Source of the DNA: Deminuibacter sp966424055
Lineage (GTDB): Bacteria; Bacteroidota; Bacteroidia; Chitinophagales; Chitinophagaceae
Direction: 5' to 3'
Assembly (NCBI GenBank): GCA_966424055.1
Contig: CBJLMB010000010.1
Location: forward strand, 96,899 to 160,898
DNA: 64,000 nucleotides
The notes beneath the pieces were generated by a model. The model ran no database searches and had not been told where the DNA came from. It was given only the letters and a program-made list of their open reading frames with translations. Of this stretch, positions 17,949 through 27,648 are shown one piece after another (position 1 is the first letter of the stretch; each line of letters begins with the position of its first letter). Position numbers and translations under genes: made by a program.

Positions 17949-19148
17949 ATGCATCACCAGGATAAGCAGGATGAATTGAAGCGGTGGCATATTATGCTGA
18001 TGGCCGCCTGTACGGGATTGATTGTGGCGAATATTTACTACTGCCAGCCATTGGTGGTGCTTATCAGTCAAACCTTTCATGTAACCAGCAGCGAAGCGGG
18101 TATCATCACTTTTCTTACCCAGCTGGGCTATGCCCTGGGACTGTTGTTTTTTGTACCACTGGGTGATAAAGTGGAACGGAAAAAACAGATCATGGTTACC
18201 ACCGGCCTGGCAGTGCTGGCCCTGTTGGCGGCAGCCAAAGCCCCAACATTGCTCGCACTGGAAATAGCCAGCCTGTTCATTGGTTTTACATCTATTATTC
18301 CTCAACTTATTTTACCACTGGCTGCACACCTGGCAGCACCCGAACGCAGGGGCAAAGTGATCGGCACCATTATGAGCGGGTTGCTGGTGGGTATACTGTT
18401 GTCCAGAACGCTCAGTGGCTGGGTGGGGGCATTATTGGGCTGGAGAGCGATGTTTTATATTGCTGCCGGTATCAGCGCAGCCCTGCTATTGCTGATGCGT
18501 GTGGCCTTCCCCAAAAGCCAGCCGGCTTTTACGGGTACCTATGGTTCGCTGATGAAATCACTGCTCACGCTTACCCGCGAGCAGCCGGTGCTGCGCGAAG
18601 CCTCTGCCATCAATGCACTGGCATTTGCAGCTTTCGGTATGTTCTGGACGGTACTGGTACTGCACCTGGCAGGCAGCCCATTTCATTATAATAGCGACCG
18701 TATCGGGATGTTTGGTCTGGCAGCTGCAGCAGGGGCAATGGCTGCACCGCTTGTAGGTGGCTCGGCTGACAAAAGAAATCCCCGCACTACTATCGGGTAT
18801 GGCATATTGATCGTGACAGGCGGCTTTTTATTGTTCCAACTGTTTGCTTATGTAATTGCAGGGCTTGTTGTAGGTATTGTAATGATCGATCTGGGATTGC
18901 AATGCATCCATGTATCTAACCAGAGCCGTATTTATGCACTGCTACCCCATGCCCGTAACAGGTTGAACACCGTTTTTATGACGATCAGCTTTATCGGCAC
19001 ATCGTTGGGTTCTGCTACTGGTCTTATGGTATGGGATAAAGCCGGGTGGACCGGCACCTGTATTACCGGTATTGTCATGATGACTGCTGCATTTGCCATT
19101 TATGCCTTCACTTATAAAAAACAGCAGCGTGTAAGTTGTACCTCCTGA
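17949..19148 (+). CDS. Major facilitator superfamily transporter
   Basis: A 399-residue, 12-helix MFS permease of the drug/solute exporter type. Seen: N-terminal helix IMLMAACTGLIVANIYYCQP, the loop 2-3 motif GDKVERKKQIM that matches the MFS G-D-x-x-x-R-K/R pattern, PERRGKVIGTIMSGLLVGI in the N-terminal half, and a second GGSADKRNPRTTIGYG repeat of that loop in the C-terminal half. The sequence resembles proton-driven exporters rather than sugar importers. Substrate unknown. Divergence and operon partners are lacking: the next gene is convergent on the minus strand, 29 bp away. Confidence 0.9.
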   Translation: MHHQDKQDELKRWHIMLMAACTGLIVANIYYCQPLVVLISQTFHVTSSEAGIITFLTQLGYALGLLFFVPLGDKVERKKQIMVTTGLAVLALLAAAKAPTLLALEIASLFIGFTSIIPQLILPLAAHLAAPERRGKVIGTIMSGLLVGILLSRTLSGWVGALLGWRAMFYIAAGISAALLLLMRVAFPKSQPAFTGTYGSLMKSLLTLTREQPVLREASAINALAFAAFGMFWTVLVLHLAGSPFHYNSDRIGMFGLAAAAGAMAAPLVGGSADKRNPRTTIGYGILIVTGGFLLFQLFAYVIAGLVVGIVMIDLGLQCIHVSNQSRIYALLPHARNRLNTVFMTISFIGTSLGSATGLMVWDKAGWTGTCITGIVMMTAAFAIYAFTYKKQQRVSCTS

Positions 19149-19177
19149 GCTGGTGTTAAGAAATGAATGCTACCGCG

Positions 19178-19846
19178 CTATTGCTCAAATACAAGCGCTT
19201 CTGCACCGGCACCCAGCTCCTGCAGCATACCCAGGATGGATTGTACAAAACCATCCGGGCCGCATACGTAAAAATGCTGCTTGAAATCACTGATATATTG
19301 TTGTAGAAAAGCTTTGTCTATTTTCCCGAAAAAATAAGCGGTGTCTTTCTGCTGTGTGATCACATTCATAAATTGGTTGCCCAGCATCTGTTCCAGTTCA
19401 TTTTTCAGAATGATATCCTGGTCTGTTTTATTGGAAAAGATCAGCCGGTTACCGGCCAGCTGGTTCTTGTGATAAAGATTGCGCAGAATGGCGATAAAAG
19501 GCGTGATACCTGCTCCTCCCGCAATAAACGTTCCTGCTCCTTTGTATTCAATAGTGCCCCATGCGTCGCTTATTTCAAATTCATCACCAATCTGCAGGTA
19601 TTTCAGCTGGTTGGTTACACCATCGCGGTCGGTGTACATTTTAATGGTGAACTCCAGTGTTTCATCATCCGGCAGGGAGGTAAAAGTGAACGGGCGCTTT
19701 TCATTTTCCCATTTCTTTTTCTGGATAGATAATTCGGTGGCCTGCCCCGGGGTGTAATGAAAGCCCGCGGGTTTTTCTACCCTGAAGGAACGCACGTTAT
19801 GGGTAACGGCAGCCGTAGATAAAATGCCGACTTTGTATTCTGGCAT
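19178..19846 (-). CDS. Ferredoxin/flavodoxin reductase-like FAD-binding protein
   Basis: A 222-residue FNR-fold oxidoreductase without an iron-sulfur domain. Seen: FAD-binding half with the signature RPFTFTSLPDDETLEFTIK (the RxF(T/S)(L/F)xS pattern) and the NAD(P)-binding half beginning GTFIAGGAGITPFIAILRNL, ending with HFYVCGPDGFVQSILGML. The start at ATG 19846 (MPEYKVGILSTAAVTHNV) matches the family; a longer frame back to 20008 would overlap the divergent barrel gene's promoter region. The acidic, aromatic C-terminus (ALVFEQ) is intact. Electron partner is unknown; flavodoxin-, ferredoxin- or haem-oxygenase-linked roles are possible. Confidence 0.85.
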   Translation of the reverse strand: MPEYKVGILSTAAVTHNVRSFRVEKPAGFHYTPGQATELSIQKKKWENEKRPFTFTSLPDDETLEFTIKMYTDRDGVTNQLKYLQIGDEFEISDAWGTIEYKGAGTFIAGGAGITPFIAILRNLYHKNQLAGNRLIFSNKTDQDIILKNELEQMLGNQFMNVITQQKDTAYFFGKIDKAFLQQYISDFKQHFYVCGPDGFVQSILGMLQELGAGAEALVFEQ

Positions 19847-20017
19847 AACCTGCTTGATTAGTTTGGAATGAACAATAAAATAAGGCCTTGCAATAAGGGG
19901 GATACTGGTTTTGAGCTTTTTAACATCCTGCAGCCAATAATGTTCGGGAACATTCCCGAAAACAGCCCTGATTGGCACATCATTTGAAAATGGGGCATCA
20001 TAAAACAAAACGTTTCT

Positions 20018-20677
20018 ATGAAACCGAGTACGGTAAGCGCTGCAATGCGCGGAGAGGCAGGAGTTAATCCTTTCCCTGCCAGAAAAAAAAACAATCTTTT
20101 TTCTGTAAAGAAGATCGGGGCCGTGATGGCCGCAACCTGTTTACTGCTGGTGGCAAATACTACAAAGGCCCAGGTGAATGTAGGCTTTAAAGGAGGGATC
20201 AGTTTTGCCAACCTGTCTAACAGCGATGGGGATACCCGTGTAATTGGTCATGGTGGTATGTTTATACAGGCGCCGATCGGCAGAAACTGGTATATCCAGC
20301 CCGAGCTGTTGTACGCAGGCAGGGGAGAACGATACCTGGTATTGCCCAACGGTACAGTTACGCTGGCACTGGATTATGTACAGATACCACTGATGTTCCA
20401 GTATTATCCCGCCAGGAGGTTTTACCTAGAATTTGGCCCGCAACTGGGTATTTTAACCAGCGCACGGATCAAGTACAACAATGGCGACAAACTGGGTGTG
20501 ACCAGTGATTATAATAGCACCGATTTTGCTATTAACCTGGGTATGGGCTTTAATATCAACCGCACGGTGGGCTTTTATGGCCGTTATAACCTCGGCCTTA
20601 CTGATATCAGCAAATACGACAGGATATCTTATCAGAACAGGGCCGTAGAGCTGGGCATAACATTAAAGGTGAAATAA
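20018..20677 (+). CDS. Outer-membrane beta-barrel protein (OMP_b-brl_2 type)
   Basis: A protein of up to 219 residues with a cleavable signal (KKIGAVMAATCLLLVANTTKAQ) and an eight-stranded barrel of the PorT/OMP_b-brl_2 type: VNVGFKGGISFANLSN, RNWYIQPELLYAGRGERY, YVQIPLMFQYYPARRFYLEF, FAINLGMGFNINR, GFYGRYNLGLTDIS, and a C-terminal strand ending LGITLKVK. The signal peptide starts about 30 residues into the frame, so the real start may be the ATG at 20045 or 20018; no start codon lies directly in front of KKIG. A paralogue with the same plan is at 42280. Function unknown; many members are immunogenic surface barrels. Confidence 0.82.
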   Translation: MKPSTVSAAMRGEAGVNPFPARKKNNLFSVKKIGAVMAATCLLLVANTTKAQVNVGFKGGISFANLSNSDGDTRVIGHGGMFIQAPIGRNWYIQPELLYAGRGERYLVLPNGTVTLALDYVQIPLMFQYYPARRFYLEFGPQLGILTSARIKYNNGDKLGVTSDYNSTDFAINLGMGFNINRTVGFYGRYNLGLTDISKYDRISYQNRAVELGITLKVK

Positions 20678-20693
20678 GAAAACTATTTTCCGG

Positions 20694-20734
20694 TACCAAT
20701 AAAAAAGGCTGCAATGCAGCCTTTTTTATTGGTA
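20694..20734. terminator. Bidirectional hairpin terminator
   Basis: Perfect 20-bp inverted repeat (arms 20694-20713 and 20715-20734) with core GGCTGCA / TGCAGCC and A6/T6 flanks. It sits between the convergent barrel gene and lpdA and can stop transcription from both sides. Confidence 0.92.
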
Positions 20735-20757
20735 TAAGTTGGTTCTACTTATTATGA

Positions 20758-22167
20758 CTAAATATCAATTGCTTCACCATAAGCCACCGCAGTAGCTTCT
20801 TTAATAGCCTCACTGATCGTGGGGTGCGGGTGGATGGCATTGAGTATTTCATGACCGGTTGTTTCCAGTTTACGTGCAACAGATACTTCGGCGATCAGTT
20901 CTGTTACATTGTAGCCGATCATATGCGCACCCAGGAATTCACCGTATTTGGCATCGAAGATCACTTTTACAAAACCTTCTGTAGCGCCGGCCGCAGTAGC
21001 TTTACCAGAAGCGATAAAGGGGAATTTGCCTACTTTGATATCGTACCCGGCATCCCTGGCTGCTTTCTCGGTATAACCGATGCTGGCCACTTCAGGAATG
21101 CAATAGGTACATCCCGGGATATTGTTATAGTCGATGGCATCGGGCTGATGATGGTATTTTTTCTCCAGGTAACCGATGTATTCTGCAGCATTGATACCTT
21201 CTTTTGTAGCCACATGTGCCAGTGCCTGGCCGGGAATACAGTCGCCGATAGCGAAGAAGCCGGGCACATTGGTTTGGTAGTATTTGTCTGTAACAATTTT
21301 ACCTTTCTCGGTTTTTATACCCAGTTCTTCCAGGCCGATATTTTCGATATTGGCAGCAATACCTACAGCGCTCAAAACCACATCAGCTTCCAGTGTAACA
21401 GTGCTGCCATCCTGTTTTTTAACAAGGGCTTTCACTCCGTTGCCGCTGGCTTCTACTTTCTCAACAGAAGCGTTGGTCATTACATCGATGCCTATTTTTT
21501 TGTATTGCTTTTCCAGTTCTTTGGAAACATCTTCATCTTCTACCGGAACAATGCGCGGCAAAAATTCAACGATGGTAACCTTGGTGCCCATGCTGTTGTA
21601 TACATAAGCGAATTCAACACCAATGGCGCCGCTGCCTACCACGATCATGCTTTTGGGCTGCTGTTGCAGTGTCATGGCTTCGCGGTAGCCGATCACTTTT
21701 TTGCCGTCGATAGGCAGGTTGGGCAGTTCACGTGCACGTGCACCGGTGGCGATGATGATGTATTTGGCTTCCACAATCTGTTTAGAGCCATCAGCCGCTG
21801 TTACTTCCAGCTGGCCTTTGCCTTTCAGTTTGCCATAACCCATGATCACATCGATCTTGTTTTTCTTCATCAGAAATTTGATGCCTTTGTTCATCTGGTC
21901 GGCTACACCGCGGCTGCGTTTGATCACGGCGCCGAAATCAGCTTCTGCACCGGTTACTTTAAGACCATAAGCGGTACTGTGTTTTATATTTTCGTAAACC
22001 TGGGCACTTTTTAACAATGCTTTGGTTGGGATACAACCCCAGTTGAGACAGATACCTCCCAATAATTCCTTTTCAACAATAGCTACCTTAAATCCTAACT
22101 GGGAGGCACGGATAGCTGCAGGATAACCACCCGGTCCGCTACCCAAAACAATTACATCGTATGCCAT
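20758..22167 (-). CDS. lpdA: Dihydrolipoyl dehydrogenase (E3)
   Basis: A 469-residue flavoenzyme that reoxidises the lipoyl groups of pyruvate, 2-oxoglutarate and branched-chain keto acid dehydrogenases or the glycine cleavage system. Seen: FAD motif VIVLGSGPGGYPAAIRASQ at the N-terminus, redox-active disulfide in GGICLNWGCIPTKALLKSAQ, NAD motif VVGSGAIGVEFAYVYNSMG, second FAD motif GFFAIGDCIPGQALAHVA, and the C-terminal dimer motif with catalytic His in HPHPTISEA. Length is canonical. It is monocistronic, with a strong shared terminator downstream; its partner E1/E2 genes are not in the window. Confidence 0.97.
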   Translation of the reverse strand: MAYDVIVLGSGPGGYPAAIRASQLGFKVAIVEKELLGGICLNWGCIPTKALLKSAQVYENIKHSTAYGLKVTGAEADFGAVIKRSRGVADQMNKGIKFLMKKNKIDVIMGYGKLKGKGQLEVTAADGSKQIVEAKYIIIATGARARELPNLPIDGKKVIGYREAMTLQQQPKSMIVVGSGAIGVEFAYVYNSMGTKVTIVEFLPRIVPVEDEDVSKELEKQYKKIGIDVMTNASVEKVEASGNGVKALVKKQDGSTVTLEADVVLSAVGIAANIENIGLEELGIKTEKGKIVTDKYYQTNVPGFFAIGDCIPGQALAHVATKEGINAAEYIGYLEKKYHHQPDAIDYNNIPGCTYCIPEVASIGYTEKAARDAGYDIKVGKFPFIASGKATAAGATEGFVKVIFDAKYGEFLGAHMIGYNVTELIAEVSVARKLETTGHEILNAIHPHPTISEAIKEATAVAYGEAIDI

Positions 22168-22267
22168 AGCAATAGATTATTTAATGATAAAGATGTGCGA
22201 AAATACGTCCAACCCGGCAAATGGAAAAATAGACTTAAAAACCCCTCCCGGAAGGGGAAAAACGGGT

Positions 22268-22308
22268 GGAAAGAGTGGGGCACTCTCCAAGAGTGACCCA
22301 CTCTTTCC
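22268..22308. repeat. 33-nt nested palindrome, variant copy (with 4-bp extensions)
   Basis: At 22272-22304: arms AGAGTGGGGCACTCT and AGAGTGACCCACTCT around the spacer CCA; each arm is AGAGTG-N3-CACTCT. The lengths 6-3-6, CCA, 6-3-6 are the same as at 14242 and 54630, but all four sextets are changed together (GATAT to GAGTG). GGAA/TTCC lengthens the outer stem to 19 bp with one mismatch. It lies between lpdA and ppc, next to a small hairpin CCCCTcccggAAGGGG at 22242-22257. Confidence 0.85.
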
Positions 22309-22442
22309 ATGAGCAAAAAAACAAACGTTCATGAGGATAAAAATATGTGTATCAATCGCATGAAAAGCGCGATGCATCTATATTTTTTCTTAACTTGGGC
22401 CGCCTTCACCGGCGCCTGCCTGAATGAATATAACCTTACGCA

Positions 22443-25013
22443 ATGGATAACGCATTACAACAATTTAAGAATCTTGTAGGGATTAAGTTTCAACTGTACA
22501 ACAGCCTGTTCACTTCACTGCCTTTTCACCGTATTGAAAAAACCGGTGTGTTGTTATCACTGTTTTTAATTCATTGTGAAGAAGGTTACCGAAAGCAGCA
22601 GAGCCCGAATGATATTATTACTTCTTTTCTGCAGCAATATACTTCTTACCAGAAAGAGCAGGAGCAGATCGATCTGCTGTTCCGCTTTATCCAGTATTCC
22701 GAACGGCAGGTAGTGCTGTTCGATGCGCTGGAAGATGCGGCTTTCCGGCAGATACACGACCTCAACGGGCCGGGTACGCTCAAGCATCTTCAATCGGAAG
22801 TGATCCAGACACAGAAACAGGATGAGCTCACAAAAAAGCTGAAGGATTTTTCTGTGCGGTTGGTGCTAACGGCACATCCCACGCAGTTTTATCCCGGCGA
22901 AGTGCTCGGTATTATCAACGACCTGGCGAAAGCCCTCACCGAAGGCAATACCGCTATGGTCAATCTTTACTTGCAGCAGCTGGGCAAAACACCTTTTCTC
23001 AAAAAACAAAAACCCACACCCTACGATGAGGCCATCAGCCTGATCTGGTATATGGAGAATGTGTTTTACCAGGCTTCAGGTAAAATACTGGCCGAACTGA
23101 AAGCCCAGTTCCCCCATGCAGTAAGTGACCACAATCCCGTGATACGGCTGGGTTTCTGGCCTGGCGGCGACAGGGATGGCAATCCTTTTGTAAAAGCGGC
23201 TACCACCCAACAGGTGGCAGAGGCATTGCGCGGCAGTATCATGAAATGTTATTATTTCGATGTACGCAGGCTTAAACGCAGGCTTACATTCAAGGGGGTG
23301 GAAAATGTACTCGCTGCACTGGAAATAAAGCTGTACAACAACCTGTTTATCCCCGGTCATAAAACCGATATCACTGCAGCAGAAATTCTGCAAACCCTGC
23401 ACCAGATAAGGGAAACACTCATCACCCAACACAATGGCCTGTTCCTGTATATGGTAGACAGCCTTATTAGTAAGGTGCAGTTGTTCGGATTGTATTTTGC
23501 ATCACTCGATATCAGGCAGGATAGCTCTGTGCTCACAGCAACAGTGGAAGCCATCGCCCGTCTCTCGTCGGTACTGCCGGCCAATTATCTTTCCCTGAAC
23601 GAATCGGAAAAGATCAATGCACTGATGCAGGCACAGCCCATCGCCAACGATGAAGACCTGCTGAAAGATGAACTGCACAGGGATACCCTTCAAACCATTG
23701 CGACTGTGAAAAAAATACAGGAATACAATGGTGAGGAGGGATGTAACCGTTTTATCATCAGCCATACTACCAGCGCACTGAATGTGGTGGAAGTGTTTGG
23801 CTTGTTCCTGATGGGGGGCTGGAAAAAAGACCAGCTGCGCATAGATATTGTACCGCTGTTCGAAACCGTGGAAGACCTCCAGCAGGCCGCAGCTATTATG
23901 GAGGCGCTGTACAGCCATGAAGCATACCGTGCCCACCTGAAAAAACGCAGCAATACGCAAACCATCATGCTGGGATTCTCTGATGGTACCAAAGATGGTG
24001 GCTACCTGATGGCCAACTGGTGTATCTATAAAGCCAAGGAAGAGCTTACACAGATCTCGCATAAATACGGTGTGAACGTGGTGTTCTTCGATGGCCGCGG
24101 CGGTCCTCCTGCAAGGGGCGGTGGTAAAACGCATAAGTTCTATGCCTCTATGGGCAAGAATATTGCGAATAACGAAATACAGCTTACTATACAGGGACAA
24201 ACCATCAGTTCTAATTTCGGCACCATTGATTCCGCACAGTTCAATATGGAGCAGTTGCTGCATGCCGGTATCTCGAACGAAATTTTTGCACGCCGCAAAA
24301 CCACGCTCAGCGAAGCAGAGGAAGAATTGCTGTATGCACTTGCCACGCATAGTTTCGAATCGTATGCGGCATTGAAAAATCATCCTTATTTCCTGGAATA
24401 CCTGGGGCATGCCAGTCCGCTGCGTTTTTATGCCGAAACCAATATCGGCAGCAGGCCGGCTAAAAGAAATACCAGCACCAAGCTCAACCTGAACGATCTC
24501 AGGGCAATACCCTATGTGGGCGCCTGGAGCCAGCTGAAGCAGAATGTAACCGGCTATTACGGCGTGGGTACTGCACTGAAAAAAATTGAAGAGGCCGGCA
24601 AATGGGAAGAAACCAGGCAGCTGTATAAAAACTCTCTTTTCTTTAAAACACTGATGGATAACTGCGAGATGGCGATGAAAAAAAGCTTTTTCCCGCTCAC
24701 TGCTTATTTGTCCAGGCACCCGCGCTACGGCGAAATATGGAACCTGATTTATGAAGAATATGAGCTCACCAAAAAATATGTGCTGCGCTTATCTGGCGAA
24801 GCAGACCTGATGGGCGATTACCCGGTTGACCAGTTATCTATCCAGATGCGTGAACGCATTGTGCTGCCGCTGGTCACCATTCAGCAATATGCCATTACCA
24901 AAGTACGCGAGCTGGAAGAGAAGCTGATACAATCTCCGCAGAAAGACAGTTACGAAAAACTGGTGATGCGTTGCTCTTTCGGCATTATCAATGCAGGCAG
25001 AAACTCTGCATAA
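22443..25013 (+). CDS. ppc: Phosphoenolpyruvate carboxylase
   Basis: An 856-residue cytosolic enzyme: PEP + HCO3- to oxaloacetate + phosphate, the anaplerotic supply of C4 acids. Seen: first active-site histidine in RLVLTAHPTQFYPGEV, GGDRDGNPFVKAATTQQVAE, ASLDIRQDSSV, and the catalytic glycine/arginine loop FFDGRGGPPARGGGKTH (second family signature). The C-terminus ends INAGRNSA rather than the usual aromatic-free MRNTG, but in the right place. Length is close to that of short bacterial forms (about 870). The ATG at 22443 is the only likely start. Followed by a strong terminator. In this window it sits beside amt and gltBD, fitting carbon-nitrogen balance. Confidence 0.96.
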   Translation: MDNALQQFKNLVGIKFQLYNSLFTSLPFHRIEKTGVLLSLFLIHCEEGYRKQQSPNDIITSFLQQYTSYQKEQEQIDLLFRFIQYSERQVVLFDALEDAAFRQIHDLNGPGTLKHLQSEVIQTQKQDELTKKLKDFSVRLVLTAHPTQFYPGEVLGIINDLAKALTEGNTAMVNLYLQQLGKTPFLKKQKPTPYDEAISLIWYMENVFYQASGKILAELKAQFPHAVSDHNPVIRLGFWPGGDRDGNPFVKAATTQQVAEALRGSIMKCYYFDVRRLKRRLTFKGVENVLAALEIKLYNNLFIPGHKTDITAAEILQTLHQIRETLITQHNGLFLYMVDSLISKVQLFGLYFASLDIRQDSSVLTATVEAIARLSSVLPANYLSLNESEKINALMQAQPIANDEDLLKDELHRDTLQTIATVKKIQEYNGEEGCNRFIISHTTSALNVVEVFGLFLMGGWKKDQLRIDIVPLFETVEDLQQAAAIMEALYSHEAYRAHLKKRSNTQTIMLGFSDGTKDGGYLMANWCIYKAKEELTQISHKYGVNVVFFDGRGGPPARGGGKTHKFYASMGKNIANNEIQLTIQGQTISSNFGTIDSAQFNMEQLLHAGISNEIFARRKTTLSEAEEELLYALATHSFESYAALKNHPYFLEYLGHASPLRFYAETNIGSRPAKRNTSTKLNLNDLRAIPYVGAWSQLKQNVTGYYGVGTALKKIEEAGKWEETRQLYKNSLFFKTLMDNCEMAMKKSFFPLTAYLSRHPRYGEIWNLIYEEYELTKKYVLRLSGEADLMGDYPVDQLSIQMRERIVLPLVTIQQYAITKVRELEEKLIQSPQKDSYEKLVMRCSFGIINAGRNSA

Positions 25014-25044
25014 ATCGATAAACCGTAATTCAATTGCCCGATAT

Positions 25045-25084
25045 AAAAAACAAGGGCCATCCCGCGGGATGGCCCTGTTTTTTT
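25045..25084. terminator. Bidirectional hairpin terminator
   Basis: 11-bp stem AGGGCCATCCC / GGGATGGCCCT with a GC loop, flanked by A6 and T7. It lies between convergent ppc and the porin gene. Confidence 0.92.
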
Positions 25085-25124
25085 GAAAACATCACAAACA
25101 GTTAGTCTGGCCGTAGCACTATGG

Positions 25125-26180
25125 CTAAAACTGGTAGATGGCTGCAATTAAAAAGTTGGCGGCAGTTTTGGTTGGGTCTCCATTGCTTTTGGAGAAGATC
25201 TGTTTATTTGAATTTTCCAGTCTGAACTCAGGAATAAAAATGAAATTATCAACTTTCAGGTTGGCTGAAAGAGTGGTGGCAAATACACTTCCTCCCAGGG
25301 CTGAACCGGAAACTGCATGCTTATCGCTGAAATATTCCCCTCTTAAAGTAAGTCCGAATGCAGGGCTGGGATCGAGGTTCAGGTACAGGGCCGATCCCCA
25401 CCAGTTTTGGGAAGAGGCAAATTTTTCATCGCCCTGGTACAGCTTGCGGTTCGCGATGGTGCCGTTATAACCCACACTGAATTTGCTGTTGAGTTTGGCT
25501 GTGATCACCGCATCAACCTGTTGGGTTTTGGAGGTATCTGTACCCTGGCCACCCACATAGTTCAGGTAAAATTTCAGGTTGTCACTAGCTGCATAGCTAT
25601 ACTGTGCAATGATGAATTTTTTATTCATCAGGGTATCGGGCACATATTTATAATCTGTCGGGTTGGCTACGCCGATCATAAAACCGCTTTTGCCCGAAGT
25701 GATCTCGGCTTTTATACCCGTATGTGAAAACGGCCCGTTTGAAAACATGTACGACATGCTGTAGTTGCGGTTAGCATAAGCATCTACCAGCTCGTAACCT
25801 ACATGTGTGGCCCAGTTACCGGCTGTAAATTTCAGCCAGCTATTGGGCGAGTAACTGATGTACAATTGTTTGATAGCGGCCAGGATACCTTTGTCTGTAT
25901 AAGAAAATTCCTCGGCACGTTTACCAAAGCCCAGGTCGGCCACCACATCTACCTTAGAGGTTTTGTGTTCCAGTTTAACAGTGGCCATACCCAGCTCGAA
26001 GCGGTTATGCGAATTGGTGAAACTGGTGTGGTTGTTGGTTTTGGTTTTACCGAGATCGTACCTGTAATAGAGGTCAGCAGAGCCGGTGATAGAAAGAGCA
26101 GCAGTTTTGGTAGAATCCTGGGCAAATGCCATGGCACACGACGACATGGCAATGCCAGTTGCAATAAATTTTTGTAACAT
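25125..26180 (-). CDS. Outer-membrane porin, BBP2-like (putative beta-barrel porin-2)
   Basis: A 351-residue outer-membrane barrel of the BBP2/OmpL-like family. Seen: signal MLQKFIATGIAMSSCAMAFAQ, then alternating amphipathic strands with the family words GSADLYYRYDLGK, HNRFELGMATVKLEHKTSKV, NWATHVGYELVDAYANRNYS, GSALYLNLDPSPAFGLTLRGEYF, and a final aromatic strand NFLIAAIYQF ending in phenylalanine, as needed for BAM insertion. It begins 70 bp after the end of amt on the same strand. Amt-porin pairs are recurrent in Bacteroidota, so a role in nitrogen-source entry is inferred; the exact solute is unknown. Confidence 0.85.
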   Translation of the reverse strand: MLQKFIATGIAMSSCAMAFAQDSTKTAALSITGSADLYYRYDLGKTKTNNHTSFTNSHNRFELGMATVKLEHKTSKVDVVADLGFGKRAEEFSYTDKGILAAIKQLYISYSPNSWLKFTAGNWATHVGYELVDAYANRNYSMSYMFSNGPFSHTGIKAEITSGKSGFMIGVANPTDYKYVPDTLMNKKFIIAQYSYAASDNLKFYLNYVGGQGTDTSKTQQVDAVITAKLNSKFSVGYNGTIANRKLYQGDEKFASSQNWWGSALYLNLDPSPAFGLTLRGEYFSDKHAVSGSALGGSVFATTLSANLKVDNFIFIPEFRLENSNKQIFSKSNGDPTKTAANFLIAAIYQF

Positions 26181-26250
26181 TGCGTAGATTTTTAAGTGTT
26201 AACTGAAAAGGTATTGTGTTAGGTGGCTGAACTTGTTCCAGAAGTTCAGT

Positions 26251-27648
26251 TTATGCCAGCAATGCCTTTTCTATTTCATGAGGTTCAGGGTGTTTCCCAT
26301 TAACAGAAGCGGCCAGCGGAGCAGCATATTCCTCGTTGTGCTGTGTAGTATCGAGCCCCAGTTCTTCTTCCTGGCTGCTCACACGCAAAGGCAGAATAAA
26401 ATTGATGAATTTGAAGATGGCAAAAGAAACGGTGAAGCTGTAAGCTACCACGATCAGCATGGCTTTCAGCTGGATGAAAAAGAAAGCCGGGTTGCCGTAC
26501 AGTAAACCGTCGTTACCGGCGCTGTTCACTGTTTTGGTGGCGAAAATACCGGTCATCAGCATACCTACCATACCGCCCAGGCCATGGCAAGGGAACACAT
26601 CCAGCGTATCATCCAGTTTGGATTTCTGTTTGTAGTAAACAGCTATATTGGAAATAATGGCTGCAATAAAGCCGATGAAAATACTCTGCGGAACGGCAAC
26701 AAAACCCGCAGCCGGTGTAATAGCTACCAGGCCAACCACCGCGCCAATGCAAAAGCCGAGCGCAGAAGGTTTTTTACCACGCATCACATCAAAGAACATC
26801 CAAGATAAACCGGCGGCACCTGCTGCGGTATTGGTAGTGGCAAAAGCTGATACAGAAAGTGAATTGGCTGCCAGGGCAGAGCCTGCATTAAAACCAAACC
26901 AGCCAAACCACAGCAAACCTGTACCAATTAATACATAAGGCACATTGGCCGGGGGTATTTCCCTGTTCTCTATATGGGCCTTGCGGCGTTTCAATACCAT
27001 GGCGCCGGCCAGGGCCGCACAACCTGCAGAAATATGTACAACCGTACCACCGGCAAAATCCAGTACACCCATTTTAGCCAGGAACCCGTCAGGATGCCAG
27101 CTCCAGTGTGCAAGAGGAGCATATACCAATAAGCCGAATAATACAATGAATAATACATATGCTGTAAAGCGGATACGCTCAGCCACCGCACCTACCACCA
27201 GGCCGGGTGTGATGATGGCAAACATCAGCTGGAAAAGTGCAAACAATGCCAGAGGAATAGTGGGGCCTCCGGGCCAGGGAGCACCAGACATCACCCCTTT
27301 AAAAAGAAAATGGGTGGTAGGGTCGCCTATAACGCCGCCGATAGATTTTCCAAAACAAAGGCTGTAACCCACTACAATCCAAAGCACGCTTACCACACCT
27401 GCGGCTACAATGCTTTTGATCATGGTAGAGATCACATTTTTCCTGTGTACCATACCGCCGTAGAAAAAAGCCAGGCCAGGGGTCATCAGGAATACAAGGG
27501 CTGTAGCCACCAATATCCAGGCTATATCAGCTGAATTGTATTTTCCGCCGTCATTGAAAGCGGGGAGGGACGGAATAAAAACAGCTGCAATCGCAACAGC
27601 TGTCAGGATAAGGAAGGGGGCAATTTGTTTAGCTGTTAACTTACTCAT
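26251..27648 (-). CDS. amt: Ammonium transporter
   Basis: A 465-residue Amt/MEP/Rh channel of the inner membrane with 11 to 12 helices. Seen: LMTPGLAFFYGGMVHRKNVI (family signature), the pore histidines in FAGGTVVHISAGCAAL and FPCHGLGGMVGMLMTGIFA, and WFGFNAGSALAAN. The N-terminus MSKLTAKQIAPF precedes a first helix that may be a signal-like segment. A C-terminal hydrophilic tail EEELGLDTTQHNEEY carries the regulatory region. No glnK/PII gene is adjacent, which is unusual for bacterial amt loci. Upstream lies a 300-bp stretch of very low G+C that may hold the promoter. Followed by the porin gene, probably one transcript. Confidence 0.96.
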   Translation of the reverse strand: MSKLTAKQIAPFLILTAVAIAAVFIPSLPAFNDGGKYNSADIAWILVATALVFLMTPGLAFFYGGMVHRKNVISTMIKSIVAAGVVSVLWIVVGYSLCFGKSIGGVIGDPTTHFLFKGVMSGAPWPGGPTIPLALFALFQLMFAIITPGLVVGAVAERIRFTAYVLFIVLFGLLVYAPLAHWSWHPDGFLAKMGVLDFAGGTVVHISAGCAALAGAMVLKRRKAHIENREIPPANVPYVLIGTGLLWFGWFGFNAGSALAANSLSVSAFATTNTAAGAAGLSWMFFDVMRGKKPSALGFCIGAVVGLVAITPAAGFVAVPQSIFIGFIAAIISNIAVYYKQKSKLDDTLDVFPCHGLGGMVGMLMTGIFATKTVNSAGNDGLLYGNPAFFFIQLKAMLIVVAYSFTVSFAIFKFINFILPLRVSSQEEELGLDTTQHNEEYAAPLAASVNGKHPEPHEIEKALLA

